DNA from: Aptenodytes patagonicus
Taxonomy: Eukaryota; Chordata; Aves; Sphenisciformes; Spheniscidae
Length of the DNA stretch: 64,000 bases
Assembly (NCBI RefSeq): GCF_965638725.1
Contig: NC_134953.1
Coordinates: forward strand, 42,554,454-42,618,453
Reading direction: 5' to 3'
Part shown: one piece after another, positions 1-16,510 of the stretch
Layout of the letters: the number at the start of each line of letters is the position of its first letter
Numbering within the stretch: position 1 is the first letter of the stretch
Made by a program: the position numbers and the translations under genes
Notes under the pieces: generated by a model
Told to the model about the DNA's origin: nothing
Seen by the model: only the letters and a program-made list of their open reading frames with translations
Database searches by the model: none

Positions 1-5711
<5,711 letters not shown>

Positions 5712-5829
5712 GGCCCGCCCCGCCCCGTCCCGCCCGAGGGCGGGCACCTCCGCGCCGCCACGCCCCCCAGAGGGAACGCGCCCCGCCCCGCCCCGCCCAT
5801 GGGCGGTGCGGAGACGCGCGGGAGGTGCG

Positions 5830-6740
5830 CACGCACGCCCATAGCCACGCACGCGTGGACGCACACGCCTCGGCAGGCACGCACCCCTGAACACGTACCC
5901 ATGCACGCGCACCCACATCTGCACACACACCCGTGCAAACACACCCCCTGCACGCACACCCGTGCACACACCCACCCCTGCACACACCCCATGCACATGC
6001 ACACCCCTGCACACACACCTCTGCACACACACCTGCACGCACATCTGTGCACACGCACACCCCACATGCACACCCAAGCCCCTGCACACACACACCCCCG
6101 CACACGCACCCACACCTGCACACACACCCGTGCAAACACACCCCCTGCACGCACACCCATGCATGCACACACACCCGTGCACACACGCCCCTGCACACAC
6201 ACACACCCCTGCACAGACACCTGTGCACACACACTCCCCACATGCACACCCAGGCCCCTTGCACACACCCATGCACACCTCCCTGCACACAGACCTGTGC
6301 ACACACATGCATGAACACACGTGCACACCCATGTGTGCACATACCCCTGCACACACACGTGCACACACACGTGCACACACCCCCCCGCATGCACACCCCC
6401 CACACACACCTGTGCACACCCCCTGCACACACACCAATGCACACACACCCATGCACACACACACACCTTGCACACATGCCCCTACACACGCACCCCCCTG
6501 CATGCACACCCATGCACACACACACCCCTGCACAGCCACCTGCGAGCACACGCACCCCCTCCTGCACACGTACATGTGCACACACACAGCCTTGCACATA
6601 CCCCCATGCACACACACACCCCCTAGCACACACACATGCGTGCACACACACACACCCTGCATGCACACCTGTGCTCACACATGCACCGTTGTATGCACAG
6701 CTGTGCTTACACACCCCCCTCCCGCACACCCACAGGTGCC
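5830..6740. repeat. CA-rich minisatellite upstream of RNLS
   Basis: About 900 bp of short variants of the theme TGCACACACACCCNTGCACAC, very poor in T on this strand. A longer-period order is visible. The block starting at 5911 recurs almost unchanged at 6108 (197 bp apart), and a block with CCCACATGCACACCCA at 6061 recurs at about 6238. The long open frames on both strands here are products of the repeat and not genes. Confidence 0.9.
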
Positions 6741-7454
6741 TCCTGGGGCAGGGGATGCCCCAGCCCCTGGCCACCTTGGTGGCCTCTGCCCATCTCACCC
6801 CACTCTGCCCTTGGCGCTCCTCCTCCTCCCCGAAATGCACGAGGCTCCTGGCAGCCCCTTGCTCCTCTCTCAGCCCCAGCCCCGACCTCATCCTCCCAGT
6901 GAGGGACGCAAGTGCTGGAGGGCTAAGGAGGAGGTGAGCACAGCAGCACAAGGACCCCTGTGCAGAGAGAAAGGCCAGTGTGGAGTATTGGCCACAGTGA
7001 CAGCAGCCTCTTGGGATGAGACCAAAGAAGTGACTGGTGCAATATATGAACAGGTCTAAGGGACATCACCAAGCTTTATAGCGGGACAAGCTGTTACTTG
7101 GAGGGGCTGATAGCTGCTGAGCTCCTCTTCTGAGGATGGTCGGATGCCAAGAGCTAAAGAAGCCTGTGAAAGGCCATGCTCCACCTTGCCGAGAGAAAGT
7201 GGTCAAGCAAGGAGCTGCAAGGAGTAAATAGAGCTGTTAAAATGGCAGATTAGACACTGTTAATTGTGAAAACCCAATTGATAATCCACCAGGATGATCA
7301 GTTATGGGCAGTGAAATACGTACTTGAACCAATGTCTTGCCAAAAGACCTCTGCCCCCAACGAGTCTTAAGTGCTGTGCATCTACCTGGCATGTGTTGAG
7401 TTTTGAGTAGCGTGGAGTGTTGAGTAACGATGCTTGACCTACTCGATGAACTTC
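6741..7454. other. Intergenic, nothing recognised
   Basis: Unique-looking sequence between the minisatellite and the first CR1 copy. I see no exon with splice sites and no repeat family that I can name. Confidence 0.5.
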
Positions 7455-8620
7455 TGCAATGACGGGACTGGCCTGGTAGATGAGGCAAGAGCAGTGGATA
7501 TTGTCTACCTGGACATCACTAAGGCCTTTCACACTGTCTCCCGTAAGATCCCCATAGAGAAGCTGTTGCTGTAGGGGCTGGATGAGCAGGCTGGATGAGG
7601 TGGGTTGAAAACTGACTGAATGGCTGGGCCCAGAGCATGGTGATCAGCAGTGCAAAGTCTGGTTGGAGGCCATTGACCAGTGGTGTGCCCCAGGGGTCAA
7701 TACTGGGTCCAGTCCTGTTTGACATCTTCATTAATGCTCTGGATGGTGGGGCAGAGTGTACCCCCAGCAAGTTTGCAGATCACACCAAAGTAGGAGGAGT
7801 GGCTGATATGCCAGAGGGTCATGCTGCCATCCAGAGGGACCTCGACAGGCTGGAAAAATGGACAGGAACATCATGAAGTTCAAAAAGGGGAAGTACAAAG
7901 TCCTGCACCTGGGGAGGAACAGTCCCATGCACCACTACATGCTGAGGGCCACCCAACTGGAAAGCAGGACCTGGCGGTCCTGGTGGACACCAAGTTGAAC
8001 ATGAGCCAGCAATGTGTCCTTCTGCAAAGAAGGCGAATGGTGTCCCTGGGCTGCATTAAGAGGAGTGTTGGCAGCAGGTTGAGGGAGGTGACCCTTCCCC
8101 CCTACTCAGCACTGGTGAGGCCAGACCTGCAGTGCTGGGTCCAGTTCTGGGCTTCCTAGTACAAGCGAAAGTCCAACTGGAGAGAATCCAGCAAAGGACC
8201 ACTAAAATGATTAGGGTGCCAGAGCATCTCTCCTATGAGGAAAGACTGAGAGAGGTGGGACTTCAGCCGGGAGAAGAGAAGGCTCAAAGGGGGAATCTCA
8301 TAGGTACCTGAAGGGTGGGTGCAAAGAGGACGGACCCAGGCTCTTCTCAGTGGTGCCCAATGACAGGACCAGAGGCAATGGGCAAAAATTAAACACCAGA
8401 GGTTCCCTCTGAACATCAGGAAACACTTGTTTACTGTGAGAGTGACCAAGCACTGGTGCAGGTTGCCCAGGATAGAATCTCCATCCTTGGAGATATTCAG
8501 AAGCCATCTGGACATGGTCCTGGGCAACCAGCTTTAGGAGGCCCTGCATGAGTGGGGGGGTGGACAAGATGACATCCAGAGGTCCCTTCCAACCTCAACC
8601 AGTCTGTGATTCTGTGATAA
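7455..8620 (+). mobile_element. CR1 LINE, 5-prime truncated, reverse-transcriptase part and 3-prime end
   Basis: The sequence follows the CR1 ORF2 reverse transcriptase from the VDIVYLDIT-KAF block, through [14 protein letters not shown] and SKFADHTK, to the 3-prime region. It ends with the CCTTCCAACCTC...TGATTCTGTGA tail typical of avian CR1. Several frameshifts and stops break the frame. The catalytic FADD box reads FADH. This is an old, inactive copy. Confidence 0.9.
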
Positions 8621-10649
8621 GCCATCTCTGCCATGGGATTGACTTCGTCCCAACACCAGTCATCCAGGAATGCTCTGGAACTGGGTCTGATCCACCCTAC
8701 TGAACAGCTTCTAGCATAATCAAAACCTGCCCACCTGGAAGTGCTCCCAGCAGGAATTGCTTGAGGGTGTGACAGCTTCCAGAAAGTGTCGATGGGCTGT
8801 CTCCAACACCTGGAGTTTTTGTGTAAGCATGCGTGGCAGTAGCTTGTATTTTGCAAGAAGCTATGGCTTGATGTTAGGAAAGTGGGATCCTGAGATGCTG
8901 AGACTGGAGTAGATAGTGCTGAGGGGTGGTGGCATGTGTGCACCGCCTCTGCCTGGGGAAAGATGAAATTTCTGGACAATAGTTACAGAAGACATCCGCC
9001 AGGAGGTGACAACCAGCAGTTTCTAAGGACATCTTCATTGGCCTGATAATGCTTCTTGGAGCCCACAGGCAGGAGCTGAAGGATTTTCGCCCTGCCTGTT
9101 GTTGTCGTCATTGCAGAGCTGCCCCTCTCATCTTTAATGCACTGCCAGCAGTTTGTCTGGTAGCCACAACTCAGGAAAACAAGTTCCCATCCTGCCAGCC
9201 TTGAGAGTGGGTGACAGGGTAATCCAAGTATTTGGATTACTATCCTTACCTAGCTGCGTAGGTGAGAGAAGTTCCAAAGGACTGCTGATAGGATCACTGT
9301 GGTATGGGGGACACCACAACCTGACACTTTGGCATAGGTGTTTAGCAGCAGATTGATGTAAAGTGCCTTATGTGGAGCTCTTTGCACCTAAGGGACAGGG
9401 TTTACCTGCTGAGGGTGTTGATACTCATCAATCTTCAATGGGAGCTCCAAGTTGACCTCAAGGCTAAATTTAATAGGCACTCCTTGGAGAGAAGTTGGAG
9501 CCCCGTCTCCCCTTGCCATGTGAGTTGTGGGGCAGTCGTGGAGGAGAACAGGTGTTCAGTCTGGGGCTTCCTCATTTTTTTTAAAAAAAGATTGACCATA
9601 TAACTGACCCTTCAATATGTAAGAGTTTAGAGCTGTGAATTCTGATTTGGTGGGAGGTTTTCTCTTCTTGGCACTGTTTCCCTGGGAAGAAGCGTCAGGA
9701 GGTTATGTCCCCCTTCTCAGTACCTCCTACGGAGAGTACCAGTTGGCACCTTGCTCTGCACCCCGCCTGCTGTGGATCACCTCCGATACCCCCTCTCTCC
9801 ATGCACCACGCTGATGGCTCAGGCAGCAGTTCAGAGCTGGCCATTCTCTTTGGGCATCAGGTGCCTAGGACATAGATGTGTCAAAGCTGAAGTCCACTGT
9901 GGTCCTAGGGCTTGGGGCATCTCTGGCTTTTCATTCAGCTCAGGGGCATGGGAGGTCCTGAATGGAATTCAGTTGTAGCTGCTGTCTTTTAAAAGACCTG
10001 CTGGACTGCACGGTTGTACATCTGCCAGGGGGCTGGGCAGTGGTTTGTCACTACAATTTACTTGTTTATTCATGAAAAGGAGATTTCTCAAACCTCATAA
10101 ATGTTTGGCCTACAACCAAATGGTCTGTATGTTAAATGTGCTTGGGAATGGTTTATTGTACTGGATGGTTATCTGGATTCTCACTGCCAGCTTAATTTGC
10201 AAGAGAGTTCAGTAGAATTTTTTAAATGTTCATTTTCTTGCGAAGCTGTGGCCTGGTAAAAGCAGGTAGGAAGGTAGTCATAGAAGAGTATTAAGACAGT
10301 CAAAGATCTGAGACCAAAAGAGAAATATCAAGAATTAAGACAGAATCTTTGGCAGTAATTTTATAGAAAATATGATTATTAAACTGGAGCACGATGGATA
10401 GTGAAAGCACCTAAAGAAGAACAGTACATTGCAATGGAAAAAGCTCTGTGCTCACTGGTGAACATGCCGTGTGGACTGCTTGCAAAGAAAGCAAGAGTGC
10501 TGCAAGAAAGGGCTGCATAACTTGGGTGAGAACTCTTGGATGTATGACATGTTTCTGCTTTGGGGCCAAGCACCTGCCTGAAGTATGTGCCGGTGGCAGG
10601 CAGCCCTGGATGAGGGCAGGGCACGATAATGCTCTGATTAGGAGCTGTG
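8621..10649. other. Intergenic, nothing recognised
   Basis: About 2 kb without an exon, repeat family or structured element that I can support. Open frames are short and lack similarity to known families. Confidence 0.5.
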
Positions 10650-10870
10650 GCATGGCAGCCTTACTGGAAAGGACCTCGGAGGGGTGGCGGACACCAAACT
10701 GAACACGAGCCAACAATGTGCTCTCACTGCAAAGGTGGAGAACCACAGTCTGGGCTACAGGAGCAGACAGGTGGCTGCCTGGTCTCAGTTAGTTATCACC
10801 CCCACTGTTTGGTGCAAGGGAGGCCGCATCTGGATGCTAGGTCCAGTTTTGGTCTGCCTGGTGTGAGGGA
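10650..10870 (+). mobile_element. Degraded CR1 fragment
   Basis: The text around 10665-10760 follows the CR1 segment that encodes the GLGVLVDTKLNMSQQCAL region (GGACACCAAACTGAACACGA and onward), and 10830-10865 resembles the following GGTCCAGTTTTGG segment. The copy is rearranged. A weak match to a CR1 3-prime tail near 11270-11325 may belong to the same insertion. Confidence 0.6.
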
Positions 10871-11972
10871 TGTGGTGATACCGGTGATGACCCATAGAGG
10901 CTGACAAACTGGCAGCAACCCTACAATGGGAGGTGGATGGAGCTGAGTTTATTGGGTCTGGCCATGGGTAGGCTGAGAGCGGTCTGAGAGCTGCCTGTGA
11001 CTCCTTGGAGGGCAAAAGGTGATAGAAAGATATGCCTCTTTGTATTGGCAGATGATATGATAAGGGAAAATGTTGTTGCACCTTTGGATGTTGACGCTAG
11101 ATGTGTGGAAATGCTTCTTTCTCTGGGGACCGGGGAGCAGCCCTGGGACGGTCACCACAGAGGTGGGAGATCTCCAGCCTGGGTGATTTCCAAAACAACT
11201 ACTCAAAGCCAGGGCCAATCTGATCCAGTACTGGGAATAGTCTTGTTTCTAGTGGAACAGTGGATAAAGACCTCTAGAGATCCTTTCCCACCAATACTTC
11301 TTTGATGTCATGACTATGTAATGAAGCTCAAGGGCCTCTCCTTGATCCCATTCAACCTCTACAGTGATGATGCTTCAGCAGGAGCTGTATATGACCTTTG
11401 AGAGGCCTGAGCATCTTGCAAGACCTGTGATAATGTCTCACTCTTCAAGTGCTATGGGATTCTTATGACTATGAGTGCAACCTTAGTGTTGCATCTTTCA
11501 GGGAGGACAGTGCCTCCAGATAAGTGTGACCAGAGTTGCTCTGCCCTTTCCCTGGAGTATAGACTTCCGTTATCTGTTTCCTCGGAAAGTGAAAGTCAAA
11601 GGTGTCTTACTCAGTGAAGTGTGGCTTCTGTACCCTAAAAGCAAGACACTCTTAACCTCCAAATCTCTAAATGATGGACCAATGTTCTACTATGGCTATG
11701 TTTAAAGAGTGTGACCAATTGCCAAATCTAAGTGCATGTCTTGGACACATCTCAGGTCCACTCCAGGTAGACAGCCAGAAGACATCTTTCCCTCTTGAGC
11801 CTGCACTGTGATTTCCAAAGCAAAACAATCCAGGAAGGCAGGGCAGAAGACAACCACAGCCCTGACATGGGTAATGGAGAAGGATAACTATCCCTGCCTG
11901 CAGTGTGTATGTAGGATAGGATGCTTAGGCACTCTTTGTACTTTCCTGTAAGGGTGTGAAGAACAAGGATTT
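10871..11972. other. Intergenic, possibly more degraded CR1
   Basis: Mostly unassigned. The segment CTCTAGAGATCCTTTCCCAC at about 11272 resembles a CR1 3-prime end, but the sequence before it cannot be aligned with confidence by eye. Confidence 0.4.
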
Positions 11973-12353
11973 TGTGGTGGGTTGACCCCAGCCAACAGCT
12001 AAGCACCCACACAGCTACTCGCTCACTCCACCCCCCACCCCCAAGTGGGACAGGTGGAGGGAATAGGAAGAGCAAAAGCAAGAAAACTGGGTTGAGAGAG
12101 AGACAGTTTAGTAAGTGAAGGAAAGAGAATAAAATCAAATTATGCCAAGGCAATCACTCACCACCTCCCATGAGCAGACCAATGCCCAGCCAGTCTTCAA
12201 GTGACAGCTACCCTGGAAGTCAACACCCCCCCTCTCCAGTTTTTATTGCTGAGCATGACATTGTATGGTATGGAGCATTGCTTTGGCCAATTGGCTGTGT
12301 CCCATCCCTGTGCTGTGAAGAAAGTTAACTCCATCCCAGCCAGACCCGGTACA
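11973..12353. mobile_element. Solo LTR of an avian endogenous retrovirus, internally deleted
   Basis: It begins TGTGGTGGGTTGACCCCAGC and ends CCAGACCCGGTACA, and matches the LTR at 35012-35573 along its length (the CGCTCACTCC, GCCCAGCCAGTC and GAGCATGA blocks are shared). It lacks roughly 180 bp of that copy. The flanks are GATTT (11968-11972) and GATGT (12354-12358), an imperfect 5-bp target duplication. No internal retroviral genes are present, so it is a solo LTR. Confidence 0.82.
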
Positions 12354-13859
12354 GATGTTTTTAGACTGTTGCCTGGAATTTAATCTCCAGTTCACATTTA
12401 ACAGCTCTGTCCATAACATCATATAACAAAGGGTTGTAGAGCTCTGTCTGGCACATCATCATTTCTAAAACACAAGATCTGCCATTGGAAATCCATTTTA
12501 GACTTCAATCTTCCCTTGTAATAACTTAATTATTTCTCTTGTAATAGATAAATAAATGGTCATTGAAATGTGAAGCTGGAAACTTTCTTCAGAGTTATCA
12601 ATTAAATCACTTTATCGATGGAAATCACCTTTAAACGTCCATAGTTATTTGACTCTACCTAAACAGCCGGCCTGCACAAACAAATTCTGGGTACTTTCTA
12701 AACTATGGTATTGCCTAATGATTTATATGTTTAATATCTCAGTGTGTTTACATTTAGTCTTCTCTGTTCTTGCTACTCCACCTTCCAGACAGTTCAAATA
12801 GAGTTGTCTTAAGAGAGATGAAGAGCGCTGTGCCGCGCACCAGCAAGAAGTGACGATCAGTCCTCTGCTGCCGCCGTGTGCCCCGTCTCCGTCTCCTCTG
12901 CATGCCAGGCATCACTTCCCTGTACTGTCATACTGTCTATCCATCCAAGGGGCTGACATCTCCCCATCTCCTTCTGCAGGAGCTGTGAGACCCCTCAGCT
13001 GGGCTGATAGCCTTTGCTTTTATAAAGGTGAGTGTGGGAAAAACATCGGTAAAGCTGGGTCTCTTTCTAAGTGTGGATGTGGATGGTGTTTATGGCTCCA
13101 ACTGAAGGAAAACAACTCCAACCCAACTGCCTGTGTTTGTCTGAGAACAGGGGACCAAAATCTGATTTGCTGGGTCAGATCTAGAGGTTAGTCCAGCCCA
13201 GTTTTCTCTGCCTGGTGGTCCATCACCTTGTGGTCACTAACATCTACAGCTGTTGTTGGAAGGAATAACCCTTCCCAGTCCTTTCAGTATCTGTTTATGG
13301 ACCTATTGCCCATAACTTTGTGTAAAACCTCCTGCTGTTCCCATTTGCCTTCACCACCTCTTGTGGCAGGTGCACTGTCCAGTGTACAAAGTACTTTTTT
13401 AAACTGTGTTAAAGCCAGTATCATTAAGTGACGTCTAGATCTGCTGGAAGGTACATTGCTCCCAAGTAAGGTGATACAATTCGCACATAGATTTGCACTT
13501 ATAAATGTCCTTCTCTGAATTAAATGTAATCAATTCTTATCTTTTTCACTATGATCAAGGGGAAGGGCAAGTGATTAGAGATTTTCTTTTCATTTTTTTA
13601 TTTAGGGAGTGAACGCAGTGTTGGTCCTTATTCAATTGATCAAAATCAACCTGCTATCCTCTCTCTGACTCCTGGATAGACTTGGACAGTTGTGTTAACA
13701 GGTGATGCGAACACCATAGCAATGTTACAAAGCTATCCCTCTCAGTCATACCCTTTCCTGTAATGCAGCTGGGAAGAGATAGGGGAGAAGTGGCTTGCAC
13801 TGTGTCATAACTGATGTGACAAGTAACACCCTACATCCTTTGTGAATTGGTAAGAGAAA
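12354..13859. other. Intergenic, nothing recognised
   Basis: Unassigned sequence between the solo LTR and the next CR1. No splice-flanked exon of the lipase family or of any other family was found on either strand. Confidence 0.5.
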
Positions 13860-14110
13860 GTCTGACTTGGGATCTGCAGATTGTGCTGGTGCCTCTGGGG
13901 TTCTCCCTGTGCCCCTCTGAGCAGAGTCTGGCCCCAGCATCTCCGGGACCCCTTTGGGAAGGGGGAGATGCTGTTGGATCCCCCTTCACCTCCTCATCTC
14001 CAGCTGAGCAAGCCCAGCTCCCCCAGCCTCTCCTGACCTCCACCTCACCAATGCAGTAGCCCTGTACAGGACTTGGTCCAGTTTGTTATGTAGGTGTTAT
14101 ACTGTGTACC
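13860..14110 (-). mobile_element. CR1 fragment, minus orientation
   Basis: Read on the minus strand it carries GGGAGCTGGGCTTGCTCAGC, then a block on CCAAAGGGGTCC and a GAGGGGCACAGGGAGA block. The same order occurs on the plus strand at 55.15-55.39 kb. Both are pieces of the C-terminal and 3-prime region of a CR1 subfamily. It lies directly beside the large CR1 that starts near 14186, in opposite orientation. Confidence 0.7.
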
Positions 14111-14185
14111 CTAAAAGTCCCAGTATGGAGCTGTGGCCTCCCCAGTGCGCAGCAGAGGCAAAAGCCTCTTCCCTGGACCTACTGT

Positions 14186-15498
14186 ATGGACCTACATGCT
14201 CACATGCTCACAAGGCATGAGCGGGACAATCAGGGGATCAGGCCCAGCCAGCACGGATTCATGAAAGGCAGGTCCTGCTTGACCAACCTGATCTCCTTCT
14301 ATGACCAGGTGACCCGCCTAGTGGATGAGGGAAGGGCTGTGGATGTGGTCTACCTGGACTTCAGCAAGGCCTTTGACACCGTCTCCCACAGCATTCTCTT
14401 AGAGAAGCTGGCGGCTCATGGCTTAGACAGGTGTACTCTGCGCTGGGTGAAAAACTGGCTGGACGGCTGGGCCCAGAGAGTTGTGGTGAATGGAGTTCAA
14501 TCCAGTTGGTGGTCGGTCACAAGCGGTGTTCCCCAGGGCTCAGTACTGGGGCCGGTCTTGTTTAATATCTTTATCGATGATCTGGATGAGGGGATTGAGT
14601 GCACCCTCAGTAAGTTTGCAGACCACACCAAGTTGGGCGGGAGTGTTGATCTGCTCGAGGGTAGGAAGGCTCTGCAGAGGGACCTGGACAGGCTGGATCG
14701 ATGGGCCCAGACCAATTGTATGAGGTTCAACAAGGCCAAGTGCCGGGTCCTGCACTTCATCCACAACAACCCCATGCAGCACTACAGGCTTGGGGAAGAG
14801 TGGCTGGAAAGCTGCCCAGCAGAGAAGGACCTGGGGGTGTTCGTCGACAGCCGGCTGAACATGAGCCGGCAGTGTGCCCAGGCGGCCAAGAAAGCCAATG
14901 GCATCCTGGCCTGTATCAGAAATAGTGTGGCCAGCAGGAGTAGGGAAGTGATCGTGCCCCTGTACTCGGCACTGGTGAGGCCGCACCTCGAATACTGTGT
15001 TCAGTTTTGGGCCCCTCACTACAAGAAGGACGTTGAGGTGCTGGAGCGTGTCCAGAGAAGGGCAACGAGGCTGGTGAGGGGTCTGGAGAACAAGTCTTAT
15101 GAGGAGCGGCTGAGGGAACTGGGGTTGTTTAGCCTGGAGAAAAGGAGGCTGAGGGGAGACCTCATCGCTCTCTACAACTACCTGAAAGGAGGCTGTAGCG
15201 AGGTGGGTGTTGGTCTCTTCTCCCAAGTAACAAGCGATAGGACAAGAGGAAATGGCCTCAAGTTGTGCCAGGGGAGGTTTAGATGACGTGAGGAAAAATT
15301 TCTTTACTGAAAGAGTGGTGAAACATTGGAACAGGCTGCCCAGGGAAGTGGTGGAGTCCCCATCCCTGGAGGTATTTAAAAGACGAGTAGATGAGGCACT
15401 TAGGGACATGGTTTAGTGGGCATGGTGGTGTTGGGTTGACGGTTGGACTCGATGATCTTAGAGGTCTTTTCCAACCTCAATGATTCTATGATTCTATA
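14186..15498 (+). mobile_element. CR1 LINE with a long open reverse-transcriptase frame
   Basis: An open frame of 366 codons (14186-15286) covers the reverse-transcriptase domain and thumb: [52 protein letters not shown] and the C-terminal [14 protein letters not shown] block. The first catalytic Asp (YLDFSKAF) is kept. The FADD box reads FADH, so the second catalytic Asp of the pair is lost. The endonuclease half is missing (5-prime truncation). The element ends at the tail ATTCTATGATTCTAT near 15498. It looks younger than the other copies here because the frame is still open. Confidence 0.95.
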
Positions 15499-16510
15499 CT
15501 GCCTGTGCTCTGGCCAGTGCAGCCTTCATCACTGCCAGGGTGCAGTCTTGGTAATCTTATTGTCCCCTGCAATTCCCACCTCCTTCTCCTCAAGCTGATT
15601 TTTGTCTGGTGTGTTTCTTTTTACCTTGTCTACCCACCTGGTACTGTGGCATGGGCTTTTTTTCCTCCCATGTGCATGATTTCACATTTCTCTGGCTTGT
15701 GTGTCTTGCTGAGATGAGAAACCTGTAGCTATTTACTGAAGGTGATGTGGGAGACAGTGTTTGCACAGCTGTCAGTCTGCTGCAGGGACCATGTGGTGAA
15801 CACTGGAATTTCCTGTTTAAACTGGGAGTCCACAGTACTGTAATGGATTGTTTTTAAAGCCATAATTAAATGTTCAGTGATTTTCTGTCTGAGATGCCTT
15901 GCCTTGCAGTCCTGCAATTCCTGTAGAAAGCACCAAGATGCCCTTGAGCTCCAGCAGATAATTGCACTACACACTGGGGTTCAAAGGTGTTTTCTGGTAT
16001 CTTTTGGACAGGAGCAGATATATTAGACAAAAATAACAGAAAAAAAAGATCATGCATGTGATGTTACATTTTAATACACTTGCAATTTCCAATGGTCTGT
16101 AGAGCATTGCAAGGATTGCTGCCTTGAATTCTCCTGGAATTCTTGAAAGTCTGTTCCACCTCCCTGAAAATATCCCAGTTGAGATGTGTTTCCTGAGCCA
16201 CTGGACATGCATTAACGCTTTAAGCGGTCATCTAGGCCACCAGACTAAGTCTGAGTCCTACCTAGGATGTTTTCCTGCCCACATCTCTCCTTTCACTGCT
16301 GGAAATCACCCGTTGTTAGCTTACAGTGAAAGCACAGGTTGTTCTTCCCCATGTGCTGCTGGGTTTCCTGGGCTTTGATTGGTGAGCAGTGTTTCTCTCT
16401 AGACATCAAGCAATCATCTAAGTGGTATGAAATCAAAATCTGGTAAGTGCAGATCTGGTTTGAGGCTCCCTGCTTCCGATGGCACTGGCACTGTGGATGT
16501 GTTGTTCTAG
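15499..16510. other. 5-prime flank of lipase unit A
   Basis: No exon or repeat recognised. It should hold the promoter and a noncoding first exon of unit A, because an acceptor AG (16509-16510) lies just before its start codon. I cannot place them. Confidence 0.45.

Noticed and set aside
14540-15409. Long antisense frame (289 codons) opposite the CR1
   Set aside because: Shadow of the sense reverse-transcriptase frame; no homology of its own.
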